From Trichococcus palustris (GTDB lineage: Bacteria > Bacillota > Bacilli > Lactobacillales > Aerococcaceae), in contig NZ_FOTD01000003.1 of assembly GCF_900114465.1 (NCBI RefSeq), positions 124,001 through 188,000 of the forward strand: a stretch of DNA of 64,000 nt, written 5' to 3'. A model generated the notes under the pieces. It was not told the origin of the DNA. It saw only the letters and a list, made by a program, of their open reading frames with translations, and made no database searches. A program made the position numbers and the translations under genes. The first letter of the stretch is position 1. Every line of letters begins with the position of its first letter. Shown here in pieces: positions 8,530-17,517 of this stretch.

Positions 8530-8661
8530 TTACATGTTAATGAAGACTGAATACACAACGGAAATTAATCCTGATCCCAGCATAGCAATCAGCATGATCC
8601 AAATGACGATTTTCGTCATTTTATTGAATTTAGAAGAGGTAGTACCTGATTTCTTTTCCAA
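8530..8661 (-). CDS. 43-residue membrane peptide (DUF4044-like)
   Basis: A small gene on the minus strand, starting at TTG (8661) with AAGGTGGGG seven bases upstream and ending in TAA at 8530. The peptide has a lysine/serine-rich start (MEKKSGTTSSKFNKMTK) and one transmembrane helix (IVIWIMLIAMLGSGLISVVY). Size, charge pattern and the W-I-M-L...GS helix resemble DUF4044 peptides of lactic acid bacteria, function unknown. The support is the strong RBS, the coherent membrane peptide and the shared terminator downstream. An opposite-strand frame over the same stretch has no comparable start signal. Confidence 0.6.
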   Translation of the reverse strand: MEKKSGTTSSKFNKMTKIVIWIMLIAMLGSGLISVVYSVFINM

Positions 8662-8887
8662 CTTTTTCCCCACCTTTTATATTTTACAAAATACAGTGTA
8701 CAACAGAAAAAATTAAAAGTAAATGCCGGAGAATTGCAAAATAAAAAATTAAAGAAATGTTAAACAAAAAGGGACGAAATGAGGGGATAATGTGATTTAT
8801 TTCAATGGTAGGCTTTTCATTTCCGCTTTTTTTTGTTAGGATTAACATTATAAAATGATGTATCCATCATGAAGGGAGTATTATATT

Positions 8888-10324
8888 ATGTCAAAACAAC
8901 AAATCGGCGTAGTCGGTATGGCCGTAATGGGTAAAAACTTAGCTTTAAATATTGAGAGCAGAGGTTATTCCGTATCCGTCTTCAACCGTTCAGGTTCAAA
9001 AACAGAGCAAGTGATCGCTGAAAATCCTGGCAAAAAATTAGTGCCAACTTTTACAATTGAAGAATTTGTGGATTCATTAGAAAAACCAAGAAGAATCATG
9101 ATGATGGTAAAAGCTGGTGAAGCGACGGATAAAACAATCCAATCATTATTGCCTCATTTGGATAAAGGGGACGTACTGATCGATGGCGGGAATACCTTCT
9201 ATAAGGACACTATCCGCCGCAGCAAAGAATTGGAAAACTCCGGCATCAACTTCATCGGAACCGGCGTTTCCGGCGGGGAAGAAGGAGCATTAAAAGGCCC
9301 TTCCATCATGCCCGGCGGACAAAAAGAAGCCTATGATTTGGTAGCGCCTATCTTGGAAAAAATCTCTGCCAAAGCTCCAGATGGCGAACCTTGTGTGGCA
9401 TACATCGGTAAAGACGGTGCTGGCCATTACGTTAAGATGGTACACAATGGTATCGAATATGGCGATATGCAGTTGATTGCTGAAGCCTATGACATCATGC
9501 ATAAATATTTAGGCATGTCTGTTGAAGAAATTGCCGCAGTTTTCATTGAATGGAACAAAGGCGAACTGGATAGTTTCTTGATTGACATTACAGCTGACAT
9601 TTTGACGAAGTATGACCCTGAAACAGGCAAACCGATGGTGGATATCATCTTGGACCGTGCCGGAAACAAAGGGACGGGTAAATGGACTTCTCAAAGCGCG
9701 TTAGATGTCGGCGTTCCTTTGCCGTTGATCACCGAATCTGTATTCGCCCGTTATATTTCTGCATTGAAGGATGAACGTGTGGCTGCAAGCAAAGTTCTGC
9801 CGCAACCTGCTGCTGTCGATATGAGCAAAGTGGACAAAAAAGCGTTCATCGAAAACATCCGCAAAGGATTATATTTCAGCAAAATCATGAGTTATGCGCA
9901 AGGGTTTGCCCAAATGCGTGTGGCAAGCGAAGAAAACGACTGGGATTTGAACTACGGTGAAATCGCCAAAATTTGGCGTGCAGGCTGCATCATCCGTGCA
10001 CAATTCCTACAAAACATCACAGACGCTTACGAGAAGAATCCAGCCTTGCAAAATCTGTTGTTGGATGACTACTTCGTGAACATCACAAAAGATTATCAAG
10101 GCGCAGTGCGCGAAGTCGTTGCTACAGCTGTTGTCGCAGGTGTTCCGGTTCCAACATTCTCATCTGCAGTCGCTTACTTCGATTCTTATCGGTCGGCTGT
10201 GTTGCCTGCCAATATTATCCAAGCACAAAGAGATTACTTTGGGGCACATACCTATGAACGTACGGACAAAGCTGGTACTTACCATTTTGAATGGGATAAA
10301 GAAGTGGAAGTTCCTCAAGACTAA
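8888..10324 (+). CDS. gnd: 6-phosphogluconate dehydrogenase (NADP+, decarboxylating)
   Basis: This 478-residue enzyme of the oxidative pentose phosphate pathway converts 6-phosphogluconate to ribulose 5-phosphate, CO2 and NADPH. The N-terminal Rossmann motif is [14 protein letters not shown], and FNRS after the second strand (residues 32-35) favours NADP. The catalytic segment [13 protein letters not shown] contains K183, H186 and N187. The C-terminal tail contains the YFGAHTYER region typical of dimeric Gnd. The gene is preceded by its own leader and followed by a terminator. Gnd immediately upstream of a CsrRS-like pair is also seen in enterococci, which supports the Lactobacillales assignment. 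Confidence 0.97.
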   Translation: MSKQQIGVVGMAVMGKNLALNIESRGYSVSVFNRSGSKTEQVIAENPGKKLVPTFTIEEFVDSLEKPRRIMMMVKAGEATDKTIQSLLPHLDKGDVLIDGGNTFYKDTIRRSKELENSGINFIGTGVSGGEEGALKGPSIMPGGQKEAYDLVAPILEKISAKAPDGEPCVAYIGKDGAGHYVKMVHNGIEYGDMQLIAEAYDIMHKYLGMSVEEIAAVFIEWNKGELDSFLIDITADILTKYDPETGKPMVDIILDRAGNKGTGKWTSQSALDVGVPLPLITESVFARYISALKDERVAASKVLPQPAAVDMSKVDKKAFIENIRKGLYFSKIMSYAQGFAQMRVASEENDWDLNYGEIAKIWRAGCIIRAQFLQNITDAYEKNPALQNLLLDDYFVNITKDYQGAVREVVATAVVAGVPVPTFSSAVAYFDSYRSAVLPANIIQAQRDYFGAHTYERTDKAGTYHFEWDKEVEVPQD

Positions 10325-10355
10325 CAATTGGGGCCTTTCCGTATAGTATATTTTC

Positions 10356-10395
10356 AAAAAAGTCATCCAAAACGTGGGTTTGGATGACTTTTTTA
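10356..10395 (+). terminator. Intrinsic terminator after gnd
   Basis: AAAAAAGTCATCCAAA and TTTGGATGACTTTTTT form a long stem with a six-base loop and a T run, about 30 bases after the gnd stop. Confidence 0.9.
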
Positions 10396-10437
10396 TAGCA
10401 GAAATCATTTTGTTGAGAAATATCAGCGGCAATATGC

Positions 10438-10443
10438 TAAAAT
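10438..10443 (+). promoter_or_regulatory. Extended -10 element before the CsrRS-like operon
   Basis: TGC-TAAAAT forms an extended -10 about 60 bases before the regulator start. No good -35 is visible at standard spacing. Confidence 0.4.
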
Positions 10444-10503
10444 GAAATTAAAATATTATGTGATGTTGAAAGTTTTATAAATGAAACATTAGGGGAGACC
10501 GCT

Positions 10504-11205
10504 ATGGAGAACAAAGAAAAACAAAGAATTTTAATCATTGAGGACGAGAAAAATTTAGCCCGTTTCATTGAATTGGAATTAAAACATGAAGGCTATGAAA
10601 CGGATATCTGCTATAACGGGAGAACAGGACTGGAAGCAGCTTTAAGCCAAGACTGGGATGTCATTTTATTGGATTTGATGTTGCCTGAATTGAACGGTAT
10701 CGAAGTATGCCGTCGTTTACGCCCTGTAAAGGATACGCCCATCATCATCATGACGGCAAGAGATTCCGTCATCGACCGCGTTTCCGGATTGGATCATGGT
10801 GCAGATGATTATATCGTTAAGCCATTTGCTATTGAAGAATTATTGGCAAGGGTCCGTGCTTTATTGCGTCGCATCGATATTGAAGAAGAACAACGTAAAG
10901 TGAAACAAACGACCGTTACTTACCGCGATTTGACGATTGAAAAAGAAAATCGTGTTGTCCGCCGCGGAGAAGAACATATTGAATTGACAAAACGTGAATA
11001 TGAACTGTTGCTGATATTGATGGAGAATATCAATGTTGTTTTATCCAGGGATGTATTGCTGAATAAAGTATGGGGATACAAGACTGAAGTGGAAACTAAC
11101 GTAGTGGACGTATACATTCGTTACCTGCGGAATAAAATCGACGTAGCCGGCCATGAAAGTTACATTCAGACTGTTCGTGGCACAGGATACGTAATGCGTT
11201 CATAA
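10504..11205 (+). CDS. csrR: OmpR-family response regulator (CsrR/CovR/LisR-like)
   Basis: A 233-residue DNA-binding response regulator. Its receiver domain (about 1-120) has the acidic pocket (E17/D18/E19 region), phospho-acceptor D57 in LLDLMLPELNG and K108-type KPF motif. A winged-helix DNA-binding domain follows (about 135-232), ending YIQTVRGTGYVMRS. The paired kinase begins four bases after its stop. The combination with gnd upstream and a CovS/LisK-type kinase downstream places it in the CsrR/CovR/LisR group, which controls envelope stress and virulence-type genes in relatives. Targets in this organism are unknown. Confidence 0.88.
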   Translation: MENKEKQRILIIEDEKNLARFIELELKHEGYETDICYNGRTGLEAALSQDWDVILLDLMLPELNGIEVCRRLRPVKDTPIIIMTARDSVIDRVSGLDHGADDYIVKPFAIEELLARVRALLRRIDIEEEQRKVKQTTVTYRDLTIEKENRVVRRGEEHIELTKREYELLLILMENINVVLSRDVLLNKVWGYKTEVETNVVDVYIRYLRNKIDVAGHESYIQTVRGTGYVMRS

Positions 11206-11209
11206 TCTT

Positions 11210-12709
11210 ATGCGCAGATACAATTATATGCCGAGTAAAAAGATAGGAAATCCCAAATCCATCCGTTGGAAATGGGGTTTTCTTTTAAGCATAGCTTTCT
11301 TTTTGATGTATTTCATATCGGCTTCGCTATTATTGAACCAATCCAACAATCAGGTGTATGAGGGTCAAAAAAAGAGCGCCGAAAATATGTTGCACTCCGT
11401 CCAAAAGTCTTTGTCAGAAATTGACACGAAGCTCACTATCAATAGCGTCGAAAGTTTGTTTGAAAAGATCTCCGTTTCAACGGTCTCGAAAGGGTTACAG
11501 ACCGTTGGAAATTATCCTTTTTTGGATGATCTGAAGGCTAGGGGTATAAATATTCGTGTGTTTGATACGGATGGGCAATTATTATATGAGACACAAAAGA
11601 GCTATACGACTTTCATCAAAAATCCCGATACTTATTTACGAGAAACCACTCTGAACAATTTAGACGCTTTTGTAGCAGGTAGCCCGATTATGAGCCAGGA
11701 AGGTTCCAATTTGATGGGATATGTGCAAATCGTTTTCCGACTGAACGACTATCATAAAATCAGGTCGCATAATACGAACTTTTATCTGTACATGACGACC
11801 GCAGCGTTCATCCTTTCCATCGCAGCCGGGTACGGCATCGCCTTCTATTTCTTCCGTCCGATCAAACAGATGGTTGATACGATGAATGAGATCGAGGAAG
11901 ATACGCTATCCGAAACGCGGATTAAAATTTCCAACAGCAAAGACGAATTTACGGATCTGTCGGTCCATATAAACGGGCTGTTGGATAAAATGGCGCTGTA
12001 TGTCAGTCAACAAAAACAATTCGTGGAGGATGTTTCCCACGAGTTGCGGACACCTACCGCAATTGTGGAAGGCCATCTGAAATTACTGAATCGTTGGGGG
12101 AAAGAAGATCCGCAAATATTGGATGAATCCTTATCGGCGTCACTGACGGAAATACAAAGAATGAAGACGCTTGTGCAGGAGATGCTTGATTTATCAAGGG
12201 CCGAGCAAGTTGAAATTCATTATAAGAATGAAGTGACGCCGATATTGAACGTTGTGCTTCATACCTTCCATAATTTTAAAATGCTTTATCCTGATTTTGT
12301 TTTTAATTTGGATAATGATTTGAAACGGGAAGTATATGTAAACATCTATCGGAACCACTTTGAACAAATACTGGTCATCCTGATGGATAATGCCGTGAAG
12401 TATTCTACAGATAGGCATGAAATCCATCTTTCCATATCTGAGTCCATGTCCTATGTTCAGATTGCGATTCAAGATTTCGGCGAAGGGATGTCGCAGGAGG
12501 ATCAGCAGAAAATTTTTGCGCGCTTCTACCGTGTCGACAAAGCCCGCTCCAGAAATAAAGGCGGCAATGGGTTAGGCCTTTCCATCGCAAAAGAGCTGCT
12601 GGAAGGTTATAAAGGAGATATTACCGTTGAAAGTGTGTTGGGGCATGGCTCCATATTCAGGATTCAGTTACCGATTTTAAAGGATTACGTACCGGAAGAA
12701 GAATTGTAA
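11210..12709 (+). CDS. csrS: Sensor histidine kinase (CsrS/CovS/LisK-like)
   Basis: This 499-residue membrane kinase has two transmembrane helices (about residues 24-44 and 197-219) bracketing an extracytoplasmic sensor domain, then HAMP, HisKA and HATPase regions. The phosphorylated H277 lies in VSHELRTPTAIVEGHLKLL, a form typical of CovS/LisK. Downstream are an N box (DNAVKY), a G1 box (DFGEGM) and a G2 box (NGLGLSIAK). Two in-frame ATG codons lie near the start (11210 and 11228); I chose the first because it is nearly contiguous with the regulator. The signal sensed is unknown. Confidence 0.88.
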   Translation: MRRYNYMPSKKIGNPKSIRWKWGFLLSIAFFLMYFISASLLLNQSNNQVYEGQKKSAENMLHSVQKSLSEIDTKLTINSVESLFEKISVSTVSKGLQTVGNYPFLDDLKARGINIRVFDTDGQLLYETQKSYTTFIKNPDTYLRETTLNNLDAFVAGSPIMSQEGSNLMGYVQIVFRLNDYHKIRSHNTNFYLYMTTAAFILSIAAGYGIAFYFFRPIKQMVDTMNEIEEDTLSETRIKISNSKDEFTDLSVHINGLLDKMALYVSQQKQFVEDVSHELRTPTAIVEGHLKLLNRWGKEDPQILDESLSASLTEIQRMKTLVQEMLDLSRAEQVEIHYKNEVTPILNVVLHTFHNFKMLYPDFVFNLDNDLKREVYVNIYRNHFEQILVILMDNAVKYSTDRHEIHLSISESMSYVQIAIQDFGEGMSQEDQQKIFARFYRVDKARSRNKGGNGLGLSIAKELLEGYKGDITVESVLGHGSIFRIQLPILKDYVPEEEL

Positions 12710-12739
12710 ACGGAGCTATCCTCCAAGTGAAGTAGATGC

Positions 12740-12787
12740 AAAAAGTCCGACAAAGCTAACCTTTCGTTAGCTTTGCCGGACTTTTTA
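12740..12787. terminator. Bidirectional terminator between csrS and yidC
   Basis: AAAAAGTCCGACAAAGCTAAC and its inverted copy GTTAGCTTTGCCGGACTTTTT form a stem of about 20 bases between convergent genes, with A and T runs at opposite ends. Confidence 0.9.
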
Positions 12788-12796
12788 TACTTAGGG

Positions 12797-13726
12797 TCAT
12801 TGATTCTTTTGTTTTCCTGCATTACGTCCCGTTTGCTTGTTTTCTGTTGTTGCGCTGATTGCATTTACGGGTTTTGCTTGATTGGCTGAGGATGCGGAAG
12901 GTTTGGCCACCTTGATGTTTTTCTTGATCGGGCGGTTGTTCATTTCCTCTTCAACTTGTTGTTGGACCTTTGGTTTGATCATGCGATTCTGCAACAAGGT
13001 TTGTGCAGCCGCAAAGATTCCGCCGGCTAACCAGTATAGAGCCAATCCGGCAGGGGAAGACCATGAGAACATCAGAATCATGATCGGATTCATGAGCATC
13101 ATCGTTTTCATCTGTGACTTGGTTTCCTCCGGCATCCCGATTGTGGAAACATACCCTTGGGCCAAGTAAGCAACTCCGGCAAGAATAGCGAGAAGCGGAC
13201 TTTTGTCCCCCAAATTAATCCCTAAGAAAGTACTTTGGGCAATTTGTGGGGTCAGATGTACGGCTTGGTACATTGCTGTAAAAATCGGCATTTGAATCAG
13301 GATAGGCAGACAGCCGACACCACCGGTCATGCTTATGTTGTTTTCTTTGTACAAAGCCATCATTTCTTGCGAAACAGCTGCTTTTTCTTCCGGTGTCTGT
13401 GCATTTTGTTGGCGGAATTTGATATCTTCCAACTCAGGCTTGATGTATTTCATTTTTTCTTGTTGGACCATGGATTTTTTAATCTGATTCACGTTCATCG
13501 GCATGATCGCCAAGCGAACCACAATGGTGATAAAGATGATAGCCAGTCCATAGTTACCGTTTAAAAATTCAGCAAGCATGACGATCAATTTTCCTGTCGG
13601 CACAACGAGATAATCGTAGATCATTCCTGTCGGATTTTTATTTTCATCGTATTGCATACATCCTGAAAGAATGAGTAATAAGGTCATCATTTCCGCAGAA
13701 AGCAACAACTTCTTCTTAAGTTTCAT
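12797..13726 (-). CDS. yidC: Membrane protein insertase YidC/OxaA
   Basis: A 309-residue insertase that places proteins in the cytoplasmic membrane. It has a lipoprotein signal ending in LSGC (C23), then about five transmembrane segments with the Oxa1/YidC core. The conserved arginine of the hydrophilic groove is seen in TIVVRLAIMPM. The cytoplasmic tail is long and basic (KPKVQQQ...KNIKVAKPS...), as in YidC2-type Gram-positive paralogues that act with SRP and ribosomes. Acylphosphatase is 62 bases upstream on the same strand, so the two may be cotranscribed. Firmicutes often carry a second YidC; none is in this window. Confidence 0.93.
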   Translation of the reverse strand: MKLKKKLLLSAEMMTLLLILSGCMQYDENKNPTGMIYDYLVVPTGKLIVMLAEFLNGNYGLAIIFITIVVRLAIMPMNVNQIKKSMVQQEKMKYIKPELEDIKFRQQNAQTPEEKAAVSQEMMALYKENNISMTGGVGCLPILIQMPIFTAMYQAVHLTPQIAQSTFLGINLGDKSPLLAILAGVAYLAQGYVSTIGMPEETKSQMKTMMLMNPIMILMFSWSSPAGLALYWLAGGIFAAAQTLLQNRMIKPKVQQQVEEEMNNRPIKKNIKVAKPSASSANQAKPVNAISATTENKQTGRNAGKQKNQ

Positions 13727-13788
13727 TGTTCACGTTCCTTTACTATTTTTCGATAACATTACTACTATACATGAAGGACAATCTTTAT

Positions 13789-14064
13789 TCAATTGGTAAT
13801 GCGAAATCTTAAATAATTCTCAATGGCATCGTCTTCTGCTACGTTACAGGCATCCACTCTTCCGCTTGGTGAAGGGGATTTTTTGATCGCTTTGATGAAT
13901 GCTTCGATTTTTTCGTTTGGACCGACGGCTTCAATATAGACGCTGCCATCATCTTCATTTTTGACGATTCCGGTCACCCCGATTTCGTCCGCGACTAATT
14001 TTGTCATATACCGAAAACCGACACCTTGGACACGCCCAACAACACGTATTTTGACTTTTTTCAT
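13789..14064 (-). CDS. acyP: Acylphosphatase
   Basis: A 91-residue enzyme that hydrolyses acyl phosphates. Catalytic R18 (in RVQGVGFRY) and N36 (in GIVKNEDDGSV) are both present, and the length is typical of the family. The ATG at 14064 is preceded by GGGAGGG with six-base spacing; an upstream in-frame ATG would add eleven atypical residues and has no ribosome site. It is the first gene of a probable acyP-yidC unit. Confidence 0.93.
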   Translation of the reverse strand: MKKVKIRVVGRVQGVGFRYMTKLVADEIGVTGIVKNEDDGSVYIEAVGPNEKIEAFIKAIKKSPSPSGRVDACNVAEDDAIENYLRFRITN

Positions 14065-14218
14065 CACTAACCCTCCCATGCTTTGCATGTGAACCATATA
14101 ACAACAGTGGACTATAGGATAAGTTTACCGTTTACAAACTAGGCGGTCAACCCAGTACGTGAAACAAGTATATTCTTACCATCTGTGCTATACTTTTTTC
14201 CATAAAGAAGGTGATAGG

Positions 14219-14524
14219 ATGTATCAAGTGATGTTGACTGAGTGTGAATATGAACCTTGGTGGTTTTTTGAAGATTGGGAAGATCATGTCGTGCAAGTAA
14301 AGGAATTTTCCTCATTTGAAGAAGCGGTCCAAGAATTTTATCGCGAATCGCAAGAGCTCTCTAATAAATATCCCTTCCAGAAAACAAAAAATACTTATCT
14401 GACAGCATATTGGAATGAATCAGAAATTTATTTCTGCGATAATTGCGATGACGATATCCAACTGTTTCATGGGCTCCTTTTACTGAAGGACAAAAAAAAG
14501 ATTGAAGAAAATAGATCGGACTGA
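14219..14524 (+). CDS. DUF1033 family protein
   Basis: A 101-residue acidic cytoplasmic protein. The pattern YEPWWFFEDWEDHVV near the start, a central AYWNESE and a late CDNCDDDIQLFHGLLLL match DUF1033 of lactic acid bacteria, function unknown. The Cys pair (CDNC) may be structural. I start it at 14219 because GAAGGTGATAGG lies immediately before; a longer in-frame start at 14159 lacks such a site. It is followed by a terminator, so it is probably expressed alone. Confidence 0.8.
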   Translation: MYQVMLTECEYEPWWFFEDWEDHVVQVKEFSSFEEAVQEFYRESQELSNKYPFQKTKNTYLTAYWNESEIYFCDNCDDDIQLFHGLLLLKDKKKIEENRSD

Positions 14525-14528
14525 CGGG

Positions 14529-14578
14529 AAACTGGTGAAGGCCTGCTTACGGAGCGGCTTCATCAGTTTTTTTGTTTT
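14529..14578 (+). terminator. Intrinsic terminator after DUF1033 gene
   Basis: AAACTGGTGAAG and CTTCATCAGTTTTTTT pair with a GGCC-containing loop region and end in TTTTTTTGTTTTT. Confidence 0.8.
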
Positions 14579-14605
14579 TATCCTGAACGATGATCTGCGA
14601 TTATA

Positions 14606-14790
14606 GGCGTTGGCCTAAAGGAAAGAGAACCATCGGAACGACGGAGACAGCCTAGAGCATACAAGAGAAAACGCTGTGGGAAGGGTGTACATACCTGCTA
14701 AGCAGACCCTGTTTCTTGGAAGCTTCCCACTTCAAGCGTGAATCCATGAGCAATAGCCGAGCGGGAGGCAGTTCTCCAGCCCACTTTATT
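14606..14790 (+). ncRNA. Candidate structured RNA upstream of ftsK (6S RNA-like rod)
   Basis: No convincing protein gene lies in 14580-14800, yet nested complementarity runs through it. GGCGTTG near 14606 can pair with CAGCCC at 14777-14782, and GAGAAC near 14625 with GTTCTC at 14771-14776. Further in, ACGCT pairs with AGCGT, and GTGGGAAG with CTTCCCAC (perfect eight bases) around GGGT/ACCC and CTGC-TAA-GCAG. This makes a rod of about 180 bases with a large central open region, the architecture and size of 6S RNA. A weak promoter (TTTATC, 16 bases, GATTAT at 14599-14604) would start it at about 14610. No clear terminator follows. Identity is inference; strand is uncertain. Confidence 0.4.
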
Positions 14791-14802
14791 AAAAAAGGTA
14801 AA

Positions 14803-14831
14803 TTGCTTAAATAGTGTCGAAAAGGTATTAT
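14803..14831 (+). promoter_or_regulatory. Promoter of ftsK
   Basis: TTGCTT (14803-14808), 17-base spacer, TATTAT (14826-14831); a second TATAAT-like sequence follows at once. It lies about 95 bases before the TTG start of ftsK. Confidence 0.55.
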
Positions 14832-14925
14832 ATTATAGTATAATGTAAAGATATGGATGGTTTGAGCAAGCCGCTGAAGTCACACGTTTTCCAATGATGA
14901 TTAATAAGATAAGGAGCTGAAAAGC

Positions 14926-17361
14926 TTGGCAAAGAGAACGACAACAAAAAAGAAAAAGAAGAGCAATAGCCAAAAGATTTCCTATGAACTTGTAGGCGTG
15001 CTTTTCCTTTTCAGTTCGGCCTTGGGAATCGGCCAATTAGGGTTTGCAGGAATCATGATGGCGAACTTTTTCAGATTCTTTGTGGGAAAAACATATCCAG
15101 TCAGTCTGGGTTTATTCGGCCTATACGGTCTTTTTTTGATATTGAAAGGAAAAGAGCCAAAAATCAGGCTTAATTGGCTTTTGAGCGGTCTATTATTGTA
15201 TACGGCGGGGGTATTGTATCTGCATTCGCAATCCTTTGAAGCAGTGGTAATGAATGGTGAATCGATCGTCTCTACGACCATCAATCGCTTTTTGATTGAT
15301 GTAAGACAAAGCAATACAGCTTCGGAAATGGGTGGCGGCATAACGGGGGCGCTCCTGTACACGGGGACCTATTTTTTAGTTTCCCAATGGGGGACATACA
15401 TCATCACCGGTCTGCTGGTGTTTTTCGGATTCGGAATTCTGTTCGGGTTTACGATGCATGATGTAATGGAGATTGTTCGGAAAATCGGCGCCAAATTAGG
15501 ATACGGCAGCAAACAAGCTGTCTTGTTCACGAAAGAAAAGGTGGCAAGCTCGATCGTAGAATCAAAAAATCTGGTCGACTCCAAAAATCTGAAAGAGCGA
15601 ACGACCCAAACAGCCGCAAAAAATGAGAAGAAACCAAGCATCATAGAAAAAGCCAAAAATCAGATCAAGGTGGAATCGCTGGGCAAAAAATTAATGCAAG
15701 ATGAAGCTTCAGCAGAGGCGACTATTGCCGCGAGAGAAACTGTGATTGAACCGAGGCAATTGAAAATAGACAGTTTCCAAAGTCAACAAGTCAAAGCTCC
15801 GGAGAAAAAAGCGGTGGAAGGGAATCCGGCGTCATCCGAAGGCAAAGATGTAACGGAAGAGGAAGACACCACCGGCGATTTGGAGTTTGAAATTACGGCA
15901 GAGCAAGAAAACCGCGATTATCAATTGCCTTCCGTCACTTTGTTGAATACCATAAAGCCTGTCGACCAATCGAATGAATATGCCATCATCGAAAGAAATG
16001 TGAAGAAATTGGAGGAAACCTTCGCGAGCTTCGGCGTCGACGCAAAAGTAACGAAAGCCAATCTGGGACCAGCCGTAACGAAATATGAAGTGCAACCGGC
16101 CGTGGGTGTAAAGGTGAGCAAAATCGTCAATCTGAATGATGATATCGCTTTGGCTTTGGCAGCCAAAGACATCCGCATCGAGGCGCCGATCCCGGGCAAA
16201 TCGTTCATCGGTATCGAAGTCCCTAACAGCGAAATCAGTGTGGTATCCTTTCGCGATGTGATGGAAGGACAAAAGCATACGGATAAACTATTGGAAGTCC
16301 CTTTAGGCAGAGACATCTCCGGTGTTGTTCAAAGCGCCGATTTAACGAAAATGCCCCATCTCCTGATCGCTGGGGCGACAGGGAGCGGGAAGTCCGTATG
16401 CATCAATGGCATCATCACCAGCATTTTGATGAAAGCAAAACCGAATGAAGTCAAGATGATGATGATCGATCCGAAAAAAGTCGAGTTGAATGTCTATAAC
16501 GGCATTCCCCACTTATTGACTCCGGTCGTTACGAACCCAAGGAAAGCCGCCCAAGCTTTGCACAAAGTCGTGGCCGAAATGGAGAGGAGATATGAATTGT
16601 TCGCCGGTACCGGCATGCGGAATATCGATGGCTACAATAATCTGATCGTTGAATACAATATGGAAAATGGAGAAAACAATCCGACCCTTCCCTATATCGT
16701 GGTCATCGTAGATGAATTAGCCGACCTGATGATGGTAGCCAGCAACGAAGTCGAAGACGCCATCATCCGCCTTGCGCAAATGGCCCGTGCTGCAGGGATC
16801 CATATGATCCTTGCAACACAAAGACCGAGCGTGGATGTCATCACGGGGATCATCAAAGCGAATGTCCCCTCCCGCATTGCGTTTGCCGTCTCAAGTTCTA
16901 TCGATTCCCGAACGATCATAGACGGTGGCGGAGCTGAGAAATTACTCGGCCGCGGGGATATGCTATTCCGACCGATGGGTGAAAATAAACCGATGCGCGT
17001 TCAGGGAGCCTTCCTCTCGGATGAAGAAGTGGAACATATCGTTACTTTTGTCAAAAATCAGCAAGAAGCGAATTATGTTGAAGAGATGATGCCTACCGAA
17101 GCGTCAGCGGAAACGGCCGAAGAACCGGAGGATGACCTGTTTGGGGAAGCTGTCGAATTCATCAGAGGCGATGAGACGGCCAGTATCTCAAAATTGCAAA
17201 GAAGGTTCCGGATCGGCTATAATCGTGCGGCCCGCCTGATTGATGAAATGGAAGCGCGGGGCATTGTCGGGCCAGCTGACGGAAGCAAGCCGAGAAAAGT
17301 GAATATTGGCGAAGGGATATATGAAAATAATTCGGAAATAAGCGCAGAATCGGATCGGTAA
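14926..17361 (+). CDS. ftsK: DNA translocase FtsK/SpoIIIE
   Basis: This 811-residue septal ATPase pumps chromosomal DNA during division. About four transmembrane helices occupy residues 25-180, followed by a charged linker (about 190-330). The RecA-like motor has Walker A GATGSGKS at 483-490 and a Walker B region [14 protein letters not shown]-terminal gamma winged-helix (about 740-800) recognises orienting sequences. The start is TTG with AAGGAG ten bases upstream. In Listeria and relatives ftsK also precedes a BMP-type transporter and the ymf block, as here. It works with XerCD-dif; xerD lies further along the window. Confidence 0.96.
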   Translation: MAKRTTTKKKKKSNSQKISYELVGVLFLFSSALGIGQLGFAGIMMANFFRFFVGKTYPVSLGLFGLYGLFLILKGKEPKIRLNWLLSGLLLYTAGVLYLHSQSFEAVVMNGESIVSTTINRFLIDVRQSNTASEMGGGITGALLYTGTYFLVSQWGTYIITGLLVFFGFGILFGFTMHDVMEIVRKIGAKLGYGSKQAVLFTKEKVASSIVESKNLVDSKNLKERTTQTAAKNEKKPSIIEKAKNQIKVESLGKKLMQDEASAEATIAARETVIEPRQLKIDSFQSQQVKAPEKKAVEGNPASSEGKDVTEEEDTTGDLEFEITAEQENRDYQLPSVTLLNTIKPVDQSNEYAIIERNVKKLEETFASFGVDAKVTKANLGPAVTKYEVQPAVGVKVSKIVNLNDDIALALAAKDIRIEAPIPGKSFIGIEVPNSEISVVSFRDVMEGQKHTDKLLEVPLGRDISGVVQSADLTKMPHLLIAGATGSGKSVCINGIITSILMKAKPNEVKMMMIDPKKVELNVYNGIPHLLTPVVTNPRKAAQALHKVVAEMERRYELFAGTGMRNIDGYNNLIVEYNMENGENNPTLPYIVVIVDELADLMMVASNEVEDAIIRLAQMARAAGIHMILATQRPSVDVITGIIKANVPSRIAFAVSSSIDSRTIIDGGGAEKLLGRGDMLFRPMGENKPMRVQGAFLSDEEVEHIVTFVKNQQEANYVEEMMPTEASAETAEEPEDDLFGEAVEFIRGDETASISKLQRRFRIGYNRAARLIDEMEARGIVGPADGSKPRKVNIGEGIYENNSEISAESDR

Positions 17362-17450
17362 AAGGCTTACATAATGTTCAACATTAAGATATTAAATGAA
17401 AAAACGATTACAAACAAGGCCGGAATATTTCCTTTTTGAAAAATACATGT

Positions 17451-17456
17451 TATGAT
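17451..17456 (+). promoter_or_regulatory. Extended -10 of the BMP lipoprotein gene
   Basis: TGT-TATGAT gives an extended -10 element about 60 bases before the GTG start. The -35 is weak. The palindrome at 17471-17486 begins about eight bases after the expected start point. Confidence 0.5.
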
Positions 17457-17470
17457 ATTTTTTGTAAGAA

Positions 17471-17486
17471 GCTTGTACGTACAAGC
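17471..17486. promoter_or_regulatory. Perfect 16-base palindrome, candidate operator
   Basis: GCTTGTACGTACAAGC is fully self-complementary and sits just downstream of the -10 element of the BMP gene, where a bound repressor would block transcription. The half-site CTTGTAC recurs at 18834-18840 before the transporter ATPase gene. The binding protein is not known. In Bacillus a GntR-family gene (ymfC) occupies this neighbourhood, but none is visible here. Confidence 0.45.
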
Positions 17487-17517
17487 CAATGACTACTATT
17501 TTATTGGAGGGTTTATA

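Noticed and set aside
8507-8716. Plus-strand frame of 69 codons after the rhodanese gene
   Set aside because: It begins inside the terminator and has no ribosome site; the opposite-strand 43-residue membrane peptide explains the stretch better.
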